Shown here piece by piece: positions 33,017 through 44,137 of a DNA stretch of 64,000 bases. The number at the start of each line of letters is the position of its first letter. Position 1 is the first letter of the stretch. The translations under genes and the position numbers were made by a program. The notes beneath the pieces were generated by a model. It was not told the origin of the DNA, made no database searches, and saw only the letters and a list, made by a program, of their open reading frames with translations. Location of the stretch: NCBI GenBank assembly GCA_004835665.1, contig RBKR01000012.1, positions 186,001 through 250,000 on the forward strand, read 5' to 3'. This stretch comes from Phoma sp. XZ068 (Eukaryota > Ascomycota > Dothideomycetes > Pleosporales > Didymellaceae).

Positions 33017-35104
33017 ATGGATAAATCAGCTTCAGCTTCACAGGTCACTCCAGGTCGCAGCTGCACAGCCTGCAGAAGGCGCAAGATCAGATGTGATCGA
33101 GGACAGCCCTGTAATTATTGCACCAGGTTGCAACTTCAATGCGTCTACCTTGGACCGGGTCACGAGGGAAAGATTCATTCTGGAATTGACATCGTCTCCA
33201 GGCTTGAGCGCATGGAATCGTGTCTTCAAAGGCTTGAATCACGTAACGCTAGTACGAGAGAGCCTCAGCAGCCTGCAAGCGCGACATGCTCCGAGAGCGC
33301 GGCCCATGCGCCTCTACAAGAGCGTCGAGAGTCAACTGCAGATCAAGATCACGGGAAGCTTCTGCTCACAGATGAAGACTCGAGATTCGTGACAAGCAGT
33401 TTTTGGGCAGACCTGGACGAAGACGATAGAGACGGTGCTCCTGAACGCAAATGCCCTCTCCCGGACCCTGGCTCAGTGCCTCCCAAAAACAGCGCTTACC
33501 ATAATCCTCGCCAAGGCTTCCTTTTCGGTTTCAGCTCGGCTGCTGTGGAACTGCGGCAGCTACATCCTACGGAAAGTCGTATCTTCACACTTTGGCAGGT
33601 GTTTCTCGAGAGTGTCGACCCGGTGTTCAAATTGATCCATGTTCCCGTCACACAAAGGCAGATACTACAGGCTGTTCAAAACCTCGACGACATACCTATC
33701 ACATTCGAAAGCTTGATGTTCGCCATCTACTATGCTGCCGTTACTAGCATGGAGTATTCCGTATCCTCGCGCACACTGCTACATGAAGAGCGACAAGCCC
33801 TACTCGATCGTTATGCCTTTGGCGTTGAGCAAGCACTTGCCAAGGCAAACTTCATGAGCAGCCCTAGCCTCGTTACGTTGCAGGCCTTGACGTTATACTT
33901 GACCTGTGCTCGGCAGTCTGTCGACAAGACGTATGTCTGGTCTATGACCGGACTCCTCGTACGTTTAGCACATAAACTAGGTCTTCATCAAGATCCTGCC
34001 CGCCTGGGACTTTCTGTATTTGTCTCAGAAATGCGCCGACGCTTGTGGTGGCAGATCTGCGTTCTTGACATCCGAACAGCCGAGGACAATGACATGGAGC
34101 CGCTCATCTGCGAGCACACCTTCGACACGAGGCTTCCTGCAAATGTGAACGATGCGGACTTAGATGTCAACATGACAGACCCCATCTCAGAATCCGCTCG
34201 TCGCACAGAGATGCTATTTACCCTCGCCCGCATTGAGATCAGCTACGCCGCGCGAAGGCTGGTCTTTTCACACAAATTCTGCGTTGACAACGGCTATGCA
34301 TCGTTATCTGTACAACAGAAAGGTAGCCTCATTGAGTCTACCCTAGCAAATCTGGAAGAAAAGTATCTCAAATATTGCGATAGTACCATACCCATATGCA
34401 GTCTGGCTGCGAGGTCGACGAAAGCCGTGCTCGCGAAGATAAAGCTAACAATCAGCCACACATCTTTCAGCGGATCAGGTCCTTCCCAAGCATGCTTGAA
34501 TGATCTGGTCGCCAGCAGCATCGAGATCATCGAGTATGCTCACACACTACGCACAAATAACATGTATTCGAAATGGGTATGGCTGTTCCAAAAGTATCTC
34601 GAATGGGATGCAGTAGCATTTCTGCTGCACAGTATGAGTGCTGTTCCACTGCCAACTCTTCGCGAGAGAGCCTGGAAGGCCGTGGATACATTCTGGGAGT
34701 GGCAAGATCATGTGCAAGCTGGAGAGCGACGATGGCAGCGCTTGAAGCGCCTCAAGAGAAGTGCTTTGGCGAAGCAGGGTCCGGAAATCGCAGCATCAAA
34801 CAATCAAGTACGAGCTGCTTCAGCTTCGGGAACCTTTGAATCGAATCCGGATGGGCCTGTCCAGAAAGATTTGATCGTACCGTCGCTTGCTTCTAGATCA
34901 ATCCAGCCGCACTCTGAACTTAGTGAACCCTTGACTGGAGCACTGCAGGCCCAAGCAGATCTTATATCAGGCAACAGCGCTGACACTGTTGCCGCAATGC
35001 CGGCTGCACTGCACGTGGATTGGAATTTTTGTAATCCATCATACGCCGACCAAGGAGAACAAAATTGGGAAATAGACCTTAATTACAATGTTTTTAATTT
35101 CTAG
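33017..35104 (+). CDS. Zn2Cys6 transcription factor, likely cluster regulator
   Basis: One exon, 695 codons. The zinc cluster is complete: Cys16, 19, 26, 32, 35 and 42 in SCTACRRRKIRCDRGQPCNYC and following residues. A leucine/isoleucine coiled segment follows (IDIVSRLERMESCLQRLESR, about 57-76), as needed for dimers. The fungal-specific regulatory domain is seen around residues 190-400: SRIFTLWQVFLESVDPVFKLIHVP, LVTLQALTLYLTCARQ, and MTGLLVRLAHKLGLHQDP, then RRRLWWQICVLDIR. Such proteins bind CGG half-sites in the nucleus. Its position at the end of seven plus-strand genes suggests it controls them; this is inference. Intact. Confidence 0.92.
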   Translation: MDKSASASQVTPGRSCTACRRRKIRCDRGQPCNYCTRLQLQCVYLGPGHEGKIHSGIDIVSRLERMESCLQRLESRNASTREPQQPASATCSESAAHAPLQERRESTADQDHGKLLLTDEDSRFVTSSFWADLDEDDRDGAPERKCPLPDPGSVPPKNSAYHNPRQGFLFGFSSAAVELRQLHPTESRIFTLWQVFLESVDPVFKLIHVPVTQRQILQAVQNLDDIPITFESLMFAIYYAAVTSMEYSVSSRTLLHEERQALLDRYAFGVEQALAKANFMSSPSLVTLQALTLYLTCARQSVDKTYVWSMTGLLVRLAHKLGLHQDPARLGLSVFVSEMRRRLWWQICVLDIRTAEDNDMEPLICEHTFDTRLPANVNDADLDVNMTDPISESARRTEMLFTLARIEISYAARRLVFSHKFCVDNGYASLSVQQKGSLIESTLANLEEKYLKYCDSTIPICSLAARSTKAVLAKIKLTISHTSFSGSGPSQACLNDLVASSIEIIEYAHTLRTNNMYSKWVWLFQKYLEWDAVAFLLHSMSAVPLPTLRERAWKAVDTFWEWQDHVQAGERRWQRLKRLKRSALAKQGPEIAASNNQVRAASASGTFESNPDGPVQKDLIVPSLASRSIQPHSELSEPLTGALQAQADLISGNSADTVAAMPAALHVDWNFCNPSYADQGEQNWEIDLNYNVFNF

Positions 35105-36303
35105 ATTCAATAAATAGATTTATAAATATACTCACTTAGTAATTAAAGCAAACCTCCATGACTAATAATACTTTCTTATTAGAACTAATATACTTTATAA
35201 CTGCTTTAGCGCCAATATGCAGGCGTTTCGCATGCGGCTCTACATGTATGCACACCCCACTGCAGGCGCTGGTTGCCGGGCTATATGGGTTGAATATTGC
35301 GGCATAGTTAGGCAGTGAGTGCATATATGGGGAGCAGTAGCTGCGTAGAAGACGGGTTAGTAGACAGACTGCAGCAAACAAATAACACGCAATTTACGTA
35401 AGATTTATTAGGTTGGCTGCTGAAAATATCGCCTTTTTTTCCCCCTAGGTCACAACATTATGGCGGTTCTGCTCGTTGTGCCAGCTGTGGTGACCTTCAT
35501 ACCTGTTAATTAGGCAACAATATCTATGTCGACATTTATACCGACATGAACATCAATATCAACAGCGTCATCAACACCTCAACTAGCGACCATTGACGTG
35601 CGCATCATCAGACCGCAAAGCAATCATTATTCGGCAGCCAACCAGGCATTCTCCAGCACCGTCATCGTTGGGCAGACACTGGCATTGGACCGCAATTCAT
35701 TGCATGTCCAGGGGCTTCAGATTACAGCAGTCAAAGCTGGAGAGTCGCTGTCGTTGTTTCCCAAAAACATTGTGAAGGAATACTAGCAAGTCATATGTAC
35801 AGTGCGCACAAGTAGAGGTAGTGACAGTGTAAGATTTAAGCTAGGCGCTAAAGGCAGCCTCTTAGACAAGGATAGGATAGCAACGGTGACGCGTCTGACC
35901 TGTGTGGTTAAAGAAAAAGAGAAGCAGAATTGACTAAATACTACAGTAGTTTTAGTAGGTTACCAGTGCGTGGCCTTGGCGGTGGATATTTATGCTTGGC
36001 TTCATGAAGCTTGTTGATATTCAGTGTTGTGGAGCTAGAAGCAGTCTATGGGGTTTGTTGCTGTCAACATGACTATTTTTAGAGGCTGTTCAATTTTCAT
36101 GGCTCAGATAGAGTCTTTGAATGTCACCAAGACTAGTGCTAGATGCTGGTTGTAGTGGTCGTCCATGTAATAAGGCCTCCGCCCTGTGTGACTACTAGCA
36201 AATACCCATCGGGATACGCCCGAATCCACAGGTGGGTACATTAACCAACATAGGGCCGAACTTTTGCAGGGAGACTTCCTGAAAAATTTAATATGCATTG
36301 TCC
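35105..36303. other. intergenic, partly AT-rich
   Basis: AT-rich near 35110-35200 and 35390-35450. An open frame of 60 codons (35593-35786) has no recognisable motif. The convergent regulator and acyltransferase genes both end toward this region, so it probably holds their terminators. Confidence 0.4.
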
Positions 36304-37880
36304 TCATACGTATTCCGACATCTTGTCTATGTCGTCTTGAATCTTGGCCCAGGCTGAAGGCAGCAGAGTCCCGGTCAGCCAATAGTTATCGGCCTGGTCT
36401 TTGCCAAGCACCACGATGATATTTTTGACAGTTGGGCTCTCTCGCATTGATTGAGCGTGGTGGAACGTCATGGTACCCGGTGGATTGGCCCTCGTTTTTT
36501 TCGACTCGCCGGTACGCACGACTGCGTGACTGAAGTTGGCTGCCTTGAAGATTTGTGCACGGGTCCAATTCGTGAATGGAAACAACATATCGTTGGACTC
36601 GCAGTACAGAATCGCGAGCGGGTCGCCGTCAGCAGTAGCTTCCTTTCGTAGCTCGCGTAGCCAGGCCAGCACCTGGGACTCCGTTGATTGCTCCATGAGA
36701 CAGCGCCGGTTCTCTAGTGCACTAATCCCCAGCGGTCCTGCTGCGACCTCAGGGGACACAAAGGAAAAGCCCGGCATGGCCATGTTCTGGATATAAACAC
36801 CCTGAGATTTCAACAGCGACGAGAGTCGAAACCGTGCGTTGATCGCGTGAAACACAGCCATTGGTCGCGGTTGTGGCAGAGTGGAAGCTACTGCGCGCAG
36901 TGTCCATGCTGCCAGCACATCGCCCTCGCTAACGAAAGGCTTTTCCCCTCCCGAGTAGTAAGCTGTCAGGTCACTCTGCGCCTGGAGTTGCAAATCAGCC
37001 ATTACCCGCTTCGGCAAGAAGATGGTGCGTGTCTCAATGTCACGGTCTCGCAGCATGTCCCTAAAAAGCCGTAGTGTGAACACAGCCATAGCCCACCCCT
37101 TCAACCGTTTCGGCATCAGGCTGTACTCTTCTCCTTTCTCCACTGGCGCATCTGACGCTGCACAGATTACATCCTCTCGCGCACCGAGCAAAGGCGGAAC
37201 TTCTGACTCCCGCCCAGCTAGCACAAGAGACCAGCTATGTAAGAGAGCCTGTTGGCCCATAACATCCATGAGGGTATGGGGCCATGAGAGCGACACAAGC
37301 GTAGCATTTTTGAAAGTAGTGATGTATAGTGACAGCTGCGGTGCGTCCGAGTAGATAAAATCTTCGAGCGTCTCAGGTGTATTCTCCTTGGCCGCAAAGG
37401 CCCGAAAGGCCGCAGGGCCGGGCTGGATAGACGCAAACTGAGTAGCTTTAGGGAGGGTTTTTGCTAGCGGGTGGTCTTCAATATTCATGTCTAAGACTTG
37501 CGAGGCATAGGATACTGCAGGACGTTCTGCCGTAAAGGGTCGCGGCACATGTATCTCCAGCCCTCCATTTTCCTTGATACAAGTAAGCCTAAAGACACTC
37601 ACTGAACGAACAAGCTACGCATATCCCTCTAAAAACTCACCTTTACTCTGATCCGACCACCAACTTTCCTCCAGTCTTCAATATCCAGCAGTTTGGATAG
37701 CGAGGCGTGAAGACGGTCCGCATTTAGGACGTCATTGAAGCACAATGTCCATGTTATGACAATGCCACGAAGCATCTTGTTGTTGTCGAGCATATGGACA
37801 GGGTAGACATCGTCGCTCTCAATGCGCGGCGGAGATTGTGGTGCAGGGGCCGCTCCGAGTAGACGCCGCAGTGCTTCCAT
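36304..37880 (-). CDS. BAHD-type acyltransferase (trichothecene acetyltransferase-like family)
   Basis: Minus strand, exons 37880-37641 and 37572-36304, giving 502 residues. The 68-bp intron starts GTGAGT and ends ATCAAG; using AAG as acceptor restores the frame and joins GGRIRVK to ENGGLEIHVP, as expected in this family. The catalytic HxxxD is present as SWPHTLMDVMG (about residue 183). Other family regions are VSEGDVLAAWTLRA and ILYCESNDMLFPFTNW. The strict plant DFGWG box is absent, as is common in fungal members. These enzymes move acyl groups from CoA to hydroxyl groups of metabolites in the cytosol. It converges on the regulator gene and may be the last cluster gene. A start further upstream is possible but less likely. 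Confidence 0.85.
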
Positions 37881-40755
37881 ATCGAATGACACTGAATATC
37901 CTCTGGTACTGTTCTTCGCACAGTTTCTGGGCCCACAGTTTGAAAACCTTCCAGCACAATTTTCATATGGATTTAAACCCGTGTTCTTATGCAAGTGCTG
38001 ATCGGTACGACAGTACTGCCTTAATGCCAAAGGGATACCTAGGGATTCGCTCGGTAAGATTTAACCAATCAGATAACTGATATTATGCCTGACAGGCCCA
38101 GTCCTGTGATACAAAGCTATTTTTTTCTCCAACCAAAGTAAAGAATGGACTTACTCATGCAAAGCTGTATACATCGGTGATGATATGCGAATTGTAAATC
38201 GAACCGAGTACCTTTGCAATCTCTAGCTACTCACGAACAATGCGGAAGATGTCTTTTGTGATAGCATGATAGTACAAGTGGCTGATAATTGCAAATATTT
38301 GCTTATTTTATAAGAGCTCCGTGCAGTAGGGCGCAGATGGAGTTAAGTGAGCGTTTAGTTTCTTGTGAAAGCTCTTCAATGATGTTCCTAGCGTTAGACT
38401 TGCCTGTAACAGACGCCTGTTGCACAGAAGACAAGTTTTTGTCCCTGATTGTACCCCTAGAGATATGTAAGGGGGTGATGTGTTGTGTGACATGGTTATG
38501 TAGGAGCAAAGCTGGGGTACATGTGACATGACGCATTTGGGTAGTGTGTGCTTGGCATGTACTTCGCAGGTTTGCCTTTCAGCATCTCTCCCTTTTTATT
38601 TCTTCGGTAGACTATGCATCGCCGATTACCCTGTAGACTAGATCAACTTATCTAACAAGCTGTCTAGCTTCCCTGGCAAGAACTGTTGAATGTAACAAGA
38701 GAACCACTAATCTGTGCTTGGTTAGGCCCGTGGTCGGTACAAGTATCCCTTTTGCTAAGCCGTAGCATGTTTTGACGGTATTACAGGGAACTAAATGTCT
38801 GGGCCTCCTCAGGCATGAAACCAAACTTGGCTATACCATCCATACATTTTTTAGTAAGCAAGAAGAGCAATATACGTCCGTAGAATGTCTACTAAATCCG
38901 CGACTATAATGTAGGCTACTTAAAGTACCAACGACCTTATTCTTATTACCCTATTACTAGTCCTTCGCCACTGCTATAGATATAGCTAGTAGGGCTAGAT
39001 AAATTCTAGAAGTAATCTAGTCCTTAAACTCTTAATCTCCGAGACAAATGCAGATCTAGTGGTAGCCAAAGCACAAAAGACTCAAACTTTAATCAAATCA
39101 ACAGGAGGAACGATAGAGCAGAACAGAAGCCAAGAAATGAGTTCAAGCTGGAGCTACTAAAGCGGGGCTGAGGAGAACAGACTTGTCAAATAAGAACACC
39201 TGATTATCGCACGGAAAGATAAACAACTCTGACGGGAAGCGAGATTGATTATAGTTAGGCAAGCTTCATCTTCTCTCAAGCTCACCAGCGACGGAATGAG
39301 TGTGCGTAGCACCCTGACCAACCGACTGTACTGCCTCTGTAGTGTGAGCTGGAGAATAGAGCGTACTTGGAAAACAAGCGCCTCGACATGAGCGACTCTA
39401 CTAACTTCAATATAGTGACCAGAACACCAACAATAACCCGATCCGAATATTGACACCTGGGGCCCATCATTTTGTCCCTTAAAAGCCACTTTCTAGGAAC
39501 TACTCGCTCCAGGACTTTACTGGAATAACAACTTACCCGAAGGCTAGATTGTGTCAGTCGTACGCCTCAAACGCGGGAGGAATATGCGGTGTTTTGCTGC
39601 GCAAGGTTGAGAGATTCAGGCAAGTTGACTCGGCGGTTGGAGACGAACTTGAACTTGCGATTGGTCGTCGGAACCCCAAACCCATATCTCCCTGGGGACA
39701 GAAGTATTAAAGCTGGGCAGAGGACTGCATGTGCCTTTTGCAGATCCTGATGTTGGACAAATGAGAAGACTGTGATTACAGCATTATCTGAATATGCTTA
39801 CATTGCACCCCTGTCATTGCCAAAGCTGTCAATGGCCACCGCGATTTGCCGCGGCCTATCGAAATCGACAAACTTGAGAAACATGGCTCTCTTTCCGCTG
39901 GCTTTATTCGACCCAAGACTATAACTATAGTGTTTACCTATGTATATTAACCTATATGTATATATTATATTTACGTTGTAGAAACTATGAATAGGGAGTG
40001 TAAAGCTGGCAATCCCACCATATTCTATATCCTAGAAGCAACAACAAGTCACAAGTGGGTAACTAATCCTTCCAAGTTCAGCAGCGTACCAAACAACGCA
40101 AATGGAAGCGAATACAGAGGGGTAGGACACATTAAAGGCAGAAGTAAATATAATTGTTGCTGAAAGGATAATAAGGCAAGACTGGCAGAGGATGGACGCG
40201 CGACGTGCCTGTAGGGGCGACAAGTGCACCAGAAAAGCTGTAGAGTGGCATAAGATGACAGGCGCATCGTGCAAGAAGAGTACTGTAATTAGACACTGTA
40301 CAGTAATCTGATGTACTGTATGACACAGTAGCCCGTTGTGGTATAAGCAGTTCAATATACAATGGTGCGCAATGGTGCGCAATCTTGGTGGGGTGGCTGG
40401 CTCGCTTGTTCACGTATACGATACGACGTACCGTTCAGCTCATACTGCTATGCTGCACTAGCGCGTAAGCCTCTCCGGAATATTAGGCATCAGCTCTAGA
40501 TTCTGCATATATAAGTGAGACATGTTAAGCTCCACACAAATGCTCGATTCGTGCCCAAGCACTGCCTGAAGCCTACTACAGACTCGGCCTCCTGCGAGAT
40601 AGCTCCTTATCAAGACCATACAGTCAACCTCGTTAACACCCTAGTACTGTATGTAATCTGGACGTTCAAAAAGCTCAACCAACAGCAACGTGCCGAGACG
40701 ATCCGGGTAAAACAGCTGTGCCAAAGTATATCACCGCTTCGGTTGTGGCACTAAG
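37881..40755. other. long gene-free stretch
   Basis: Nearly 2.9 kb with no gene I can support. Short open frames on both strands (38289-38536, 39157-39489, 40032-40413) have no motifs. AT-rich near 38870-39020 and 39900-39970. A ten-base word AATGGTGCGC is doubled at about 40362-40381. A TATA-like word (CATATATAAG) at about 40506 lies 250 bases before the next gene. Confidence 0.45.
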
Positions 40756-41493
40756 ATGACTCCTCAACCACCATGTGCAATCCTCTCGGATCCTATCGCC
40801 ATCCCGCATCTCACATCTACCATACGGGAATCAACATTCAACTACTACGGCCCCGTACAGTCTTTGATTGCCCTCGAGGCATCGAAATACCTTGCTACTG
40901 TCACCGATGCAGCCGAGCCAGAAGTAGCATCCACCATCAATTCATTCATACTGGCCACACAAACCGACTGCATCGGTTCCGCTGACGAGAAGGACTGCTG
41001 TTGGCTGACGATCCGCGTCACCAAGCCCAGCAAAGAATTTGAGATACCGCGATGGCACCAAGATGGTCGCATGTTTCCATACGATGCAGGGCGTGAGGGT
41101 GTCGTGCACAGCAAGTATGCGCTCACGTTGCTGGGTCCAAGGACACTTATGCTACAACCTGATGCGGATATTTTCAGCACAGTTCAGAGGGGGGAAGCAA
41201 AGCACTTTTGGTGGCTGCAGGAGCATGATCGTGAACCCACGGACGATGATATAGACGAGGCGCATAGCGCATTGCGGGACTGGCTGGCCGTCGAATTCAA
41301 AGATGCTACGAGGGTAAAAGCTGGACACGGTGAGGTTGTAAGATTTAGCTGGGGGAGGGAGGACAGTCCTGTGCACTCGGAGCCGGATTTGATCGCCGAC
41401 AGGGTGTTTGTGACCGTCCTGTATGGTAGCGAATCTGAATTGCGGGGAATGTGTGATTGGAGAAATGTTGAGTATGAGAAGTTTATCTACTGA
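40756..41493 (+). CDS. unknown protein with a 2OG-Fe(II) oxygenase-like residue pattern
   Basis: Single exon, 245 residues, start ATG 40756. I do not recognise a named family. The pattern PRWHQDGRMF (His101, Asp103), followed by VHSEPDLIADRVFVTVLYG (His207, Arg216), has the HxD...H...R spacing of 2-oxoglutarate/Fe(II) oxygenases on a probable double-stranded beta-helix. Supporting strands are WLTIRVTK and YALTLLGPRTLMLQP. The N-terminal 60 residues hold a helix and no signal peptide. If right, it would be a cytosolic hydroxylase or related oxidase; this is inference from four residues. Confidence 0.6.
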   Translation: MTPQPPCAILSDPIAIPHLTSTIRESTFNYYGPVQSLIALEASKYLATVTDAAEPEVASTINSFILATQTDCIGSADEKDCCWLTIRVTKPSKEFEIPRWHQDGRMFPYDAGREGVVHSKYALTLLGPRTLMLQPDADIFSTVQRGEAKHFWWLQEHDREPTDDDIDEAHSALRDWLAVEFKDATRVKAGHGEVVRFSWGREDSPVHSEPDLIADRVFVTVLYGSESELRGMCDWRNVEYEKFIY

Positions 41494-42228
41494 GATGGCA
41501 AGAAGGCATATCGAGGTGATAGGCATCTTTCGGTATAGCATGTTAATTTTCTACACGGATTATTGATCTTCGTACAGTGGAGACTGGGTAAATTTGACAC
41601 TTTCACGCGTCCCAAGTTCTGTTCATCCGTAAGACATCTGCGAGCTCCTTGTGCTCGAAGGAAATGGGACGCCCCGGCTGACCGTCCGAAAAGCCTGCTA
41701 TTGGAATGTTCGACGCTGTTGTCGTCTGTATCAAGGTGGAGACTGATATTGAGCAGCCTGTGCTTGTATTGCTCTTGATCGTGGCGATCAAACGTTAGGG
41801 CTCAATGGAACCAAAAGCCTCTTCGAGTGCTTATGTATCGAGCTCAGTGTAGTAGAAGTCCAACATGAAGATTATCTTGTTCCAGAAATGGTTCAGATAC
41901 CTTGTTTGAATAGCATCCTGGTCATGGGGTCCGCCAAAACCTAAGTCCGGCCCCGACTTTGGCTATGAGCTTGTCTTGGAAGCTTCAGTTTGTGGTCGCA
42001 GCGGTGTTGTACGGGTGTGGTGAAAGCAATCGAACGTATAGGGTCCCGAGGGGACGTAAAAGGTCTTTCATCGCAGCAACGAATGCCAACAGAGTGCAAG
42101 CGATGATGGCGGTAGCTTGCTTCGTTTTACTTGGGGCGTACCCGTAGACTTGATGCTGCGTTGATAATCCTGCGTAGCATATCGATGAACCGTCTGAGTG
42201 ACACATGCTGTCGCGTTGATCAACCTTG
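41494..42228. other. intergenic
   Basis: No gene supported; short frames only. The 3' ends of the two flanking genes converge here. Confidence 0.4.
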
Positions 42229-43170
42229 TCAACGGAGAGCTGTGGTCTCCCGCCTCTTCCAGACTTTTCCTATGCAGTCCACGATTGACCAGAACAGCAT
42301 CCTGTTCAACAATCGTATGGGACGTTGGAGTTTCACACCCAGCACAAACGAAAATGAATTCGTCGGAGTGAAGAACATTCTGAACATTTCAACAGTCAAC
42401 GGAAATTCGTCGCCATTAAGGTCCGGATTTGCGAGGCGCTTTATAGGGTAACTGAGGCATGCCATACCGACCATATGGAAGGGTACCGAAAAAACAAACA
42501 TATCGATTATGTCCCTCATGAAGGTGTCACGGGAAAGCCAGCCGTCGCGGGGTGGGAACTCGTGATGCGGCACCCCGAAGTGGTAGCTGAAGCAGTCCCG
42601 GCTTTGTTCGAAAGCATGATCGTTATCAGCTGCGCAGAAGGCCTCAAATAGTGAGCGAAAGTTGAGGGGTTGGTCATGTCGGTGCGTTGTCCAGTATAAA
42701 CGATAGAACTCGCACTCGGAGAGTACATAGAATGACATTGCGAAGTGAATGACACATGCTTGAATACGTGTATCGTGCTCGATTCCAGTGGGAGGGATCG
42801 TGAGATAGGTTTGAGTCCAAATTGCAAGCTGGCCAAGGAGAACAAGCACAGCTGAGATTGGTGCAGCATAAATTGGGTGTAGACATGAGTCTATATATTC
42901 CGTGGAGCGCTTGTTTACAAGGTTGTTGACCATGTAGACAAAAGTGATTGCAATGCAGGGAATAGCGAGCCATAGTAGCTGTATCGCACAGTTGGTGTCT
43001 TCAGAAGGTGTGAATGGGAAGATCGCAACCGATCCCAGCGATAGCAGGCAGTATGTCGCAAAGCGAATCTTTGTAGGTGCTTCGAACGGTCTTCGGGACA
43101 TGTTGAAATTGAGGCTGCAGGTGGTTGTGAACTTGGTGAATCGAGGCGATGTGCGACCAAGGGCGTGCAT
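42229..43170 (-). CDS. multi-pass membrane protein of unknown function
   Basis: An open frame of 313 codons on the minus strand. ATG 43170 is the first start; an inner ATG at 43101 (MSRRPFEAPTK) precedes the first hydrophobic segment and may be the true one. I count about six hydrophobic segments: FATYCLLSLGSVAIF, LLWLAIPCIAITFVYMV, PISAVLVLLGQLAIW, VIHFAMSFYVLS, FVFSVPFHMVGMACL and a weaker one near the end. A separate open frame at 43300-43503 (MELIDLASLKAD...) contains further hydrophobic residues and may be a first exon, but I could not find a convincing splice. No family recognised. The layout loosely recalls wax-synthase-like or other fungal cluster membrane enzymes, without a catalytic motif. 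Confidence 0.55.
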   Translation of the reverse strand: MHALGRTSPRFTKFTTTCSLNFNMSRRPFEAPTKIRFATYCLLSLGSVAIFPFTPSEDTNCAIQLLWLAIPCIAITFVYMVNNLVNKRSTEYIDSCLHPIYAAPISAVLVLLGQLAIWTQTYLTIPPTGIEHDTRIQACVIHFAMSFYVLSECEFYRLYWTTHRHDQPLNFRSLFEAFCAADNDHAFEQSRDCFSYHFGVPHHEFPPRDGWLSRDTFMRDIIDMFVFSVPFHMVGMACLSYPIKRLANPDLNGDEFPLTVEMFRMFFTPTNSFSFVLGVKLQRPIRLLNRMLFWSIVDCIGKVWKRRETTALR

Positions 43171-43786
43171 GCACTTAGGAGGTATCGGCCAGTGAGGCTA
43201 GAATGGCTTGGCGGCTGGGTACCACGGTAGCTATTCCTTCCATCACTCAAGGGAAATCGGGAACCATGGGTGTCTGAGGAGGTGTAAAGCCAACAGGTCT
43301 CAGCCACGTATCTGTAGCTCGTATTTGTTGTGCCCATCCTGAAGCCATAAGAACTTGGAGGATCGTACTGCCGAAAATGGTAGAGCTTCGGTAAGCAAGC
43401 ATACAGGTGTATAGAGTGTTGGACCCCAGGATTGGAAAATTGAATGTGCGACAACGGTCAGCGCTGAATCAGCCTTGAGGGACGCGAGATCGATGAGCTC
43501 CAAGCGAGTAGAGCAGGATTTAGAGTGAACACTGGAGGATTGTCAGTTCTGCATGTGGAAGGACAGCATCGACCAACTCACAATCGGCTCAAGCGATATC
43601 GAAAAAAAAATTGCAGGCTGAGATGAAACCAAAGTATCATGCTTTTTGGTTTTCCCAGGCCCGCACCACCACCCTACCTCCCATGCACCCTGCTAAGAGC
43701 CATGGGCTGCCAGTGACTTCATTCCTGACCTATCCGTTGCCACCATTACCACTGCGTGACCATGTTGACGGAATCCTGGCCGTCCC

Positions 43787-44137
43787 CTACGGGAGGTTCC
43801 AAGGATTGAATTCGATGTCGAACATGTCGGGCATCGGCGGGAAGTTGAGAGGCTGGGCCTCGGGATCAACCTCGGGTTGAGTTGCGCCGATGATGTGGTT
43901 TTGGTTTGCTTTCTCTCGAACCGTTTCGTACCAGGCCGGGTAAGGTCCATGCAGCAAGCGCAAGACTCCAAACATGCCCGCGGCCAAGACGAACAGACCA
44001 GGGATCTTGCGCTCGCTAGGTAGCTTGTCGACCTTGGGCCAGGCAACGGAACCGAGAAGAAAGGCGGATAGGGATTTCAGGACCTCCGGATGGAGCACAA
44101 GCAAGAGGTGGCGGAGAAGAATATTAGAGATAGACAT
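43787..44137 (-). CDS. small membrane protein of unknown function
   Basis: Single exon of 116 codons on the minus strand. It starts with a hydrophobic helix (ILLRHLLLVLHPEVLK), has a second one (LFVLAAGMFGVLRLL) and a charged tail ending NPWNLP, with PEVDPEAQPLNFPPMPD before it. Family unknown. The even mix of a membrane part and a proline-rich tail suggests a real gene, but only length and composition support it. Confidence 0.5.
   Translation of the reverse strand: MSISNILLRHLLLVLHPEVLKSLSAFLLGSVAWPKVDKLPSERKIPGLFVLAAGMFGVLRLLHGPYPAWYETVREKANQNHIIGATQPEVDPEAQPLNFPPMPDMFDIEFNPWNLP

Noticed and set aside
20000..38000. A hidden PKS, NRPS or terpene synthase core gene in the cluster
   Set aside because: I looked for ketosynthase, adenylation and DDxxD-type motifs among all long frames and found none.
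38289..38536. Overlapping open frames on both strands
   Set aside because: Both are about 80 codons with no motif, no family pattern and no supporting context.
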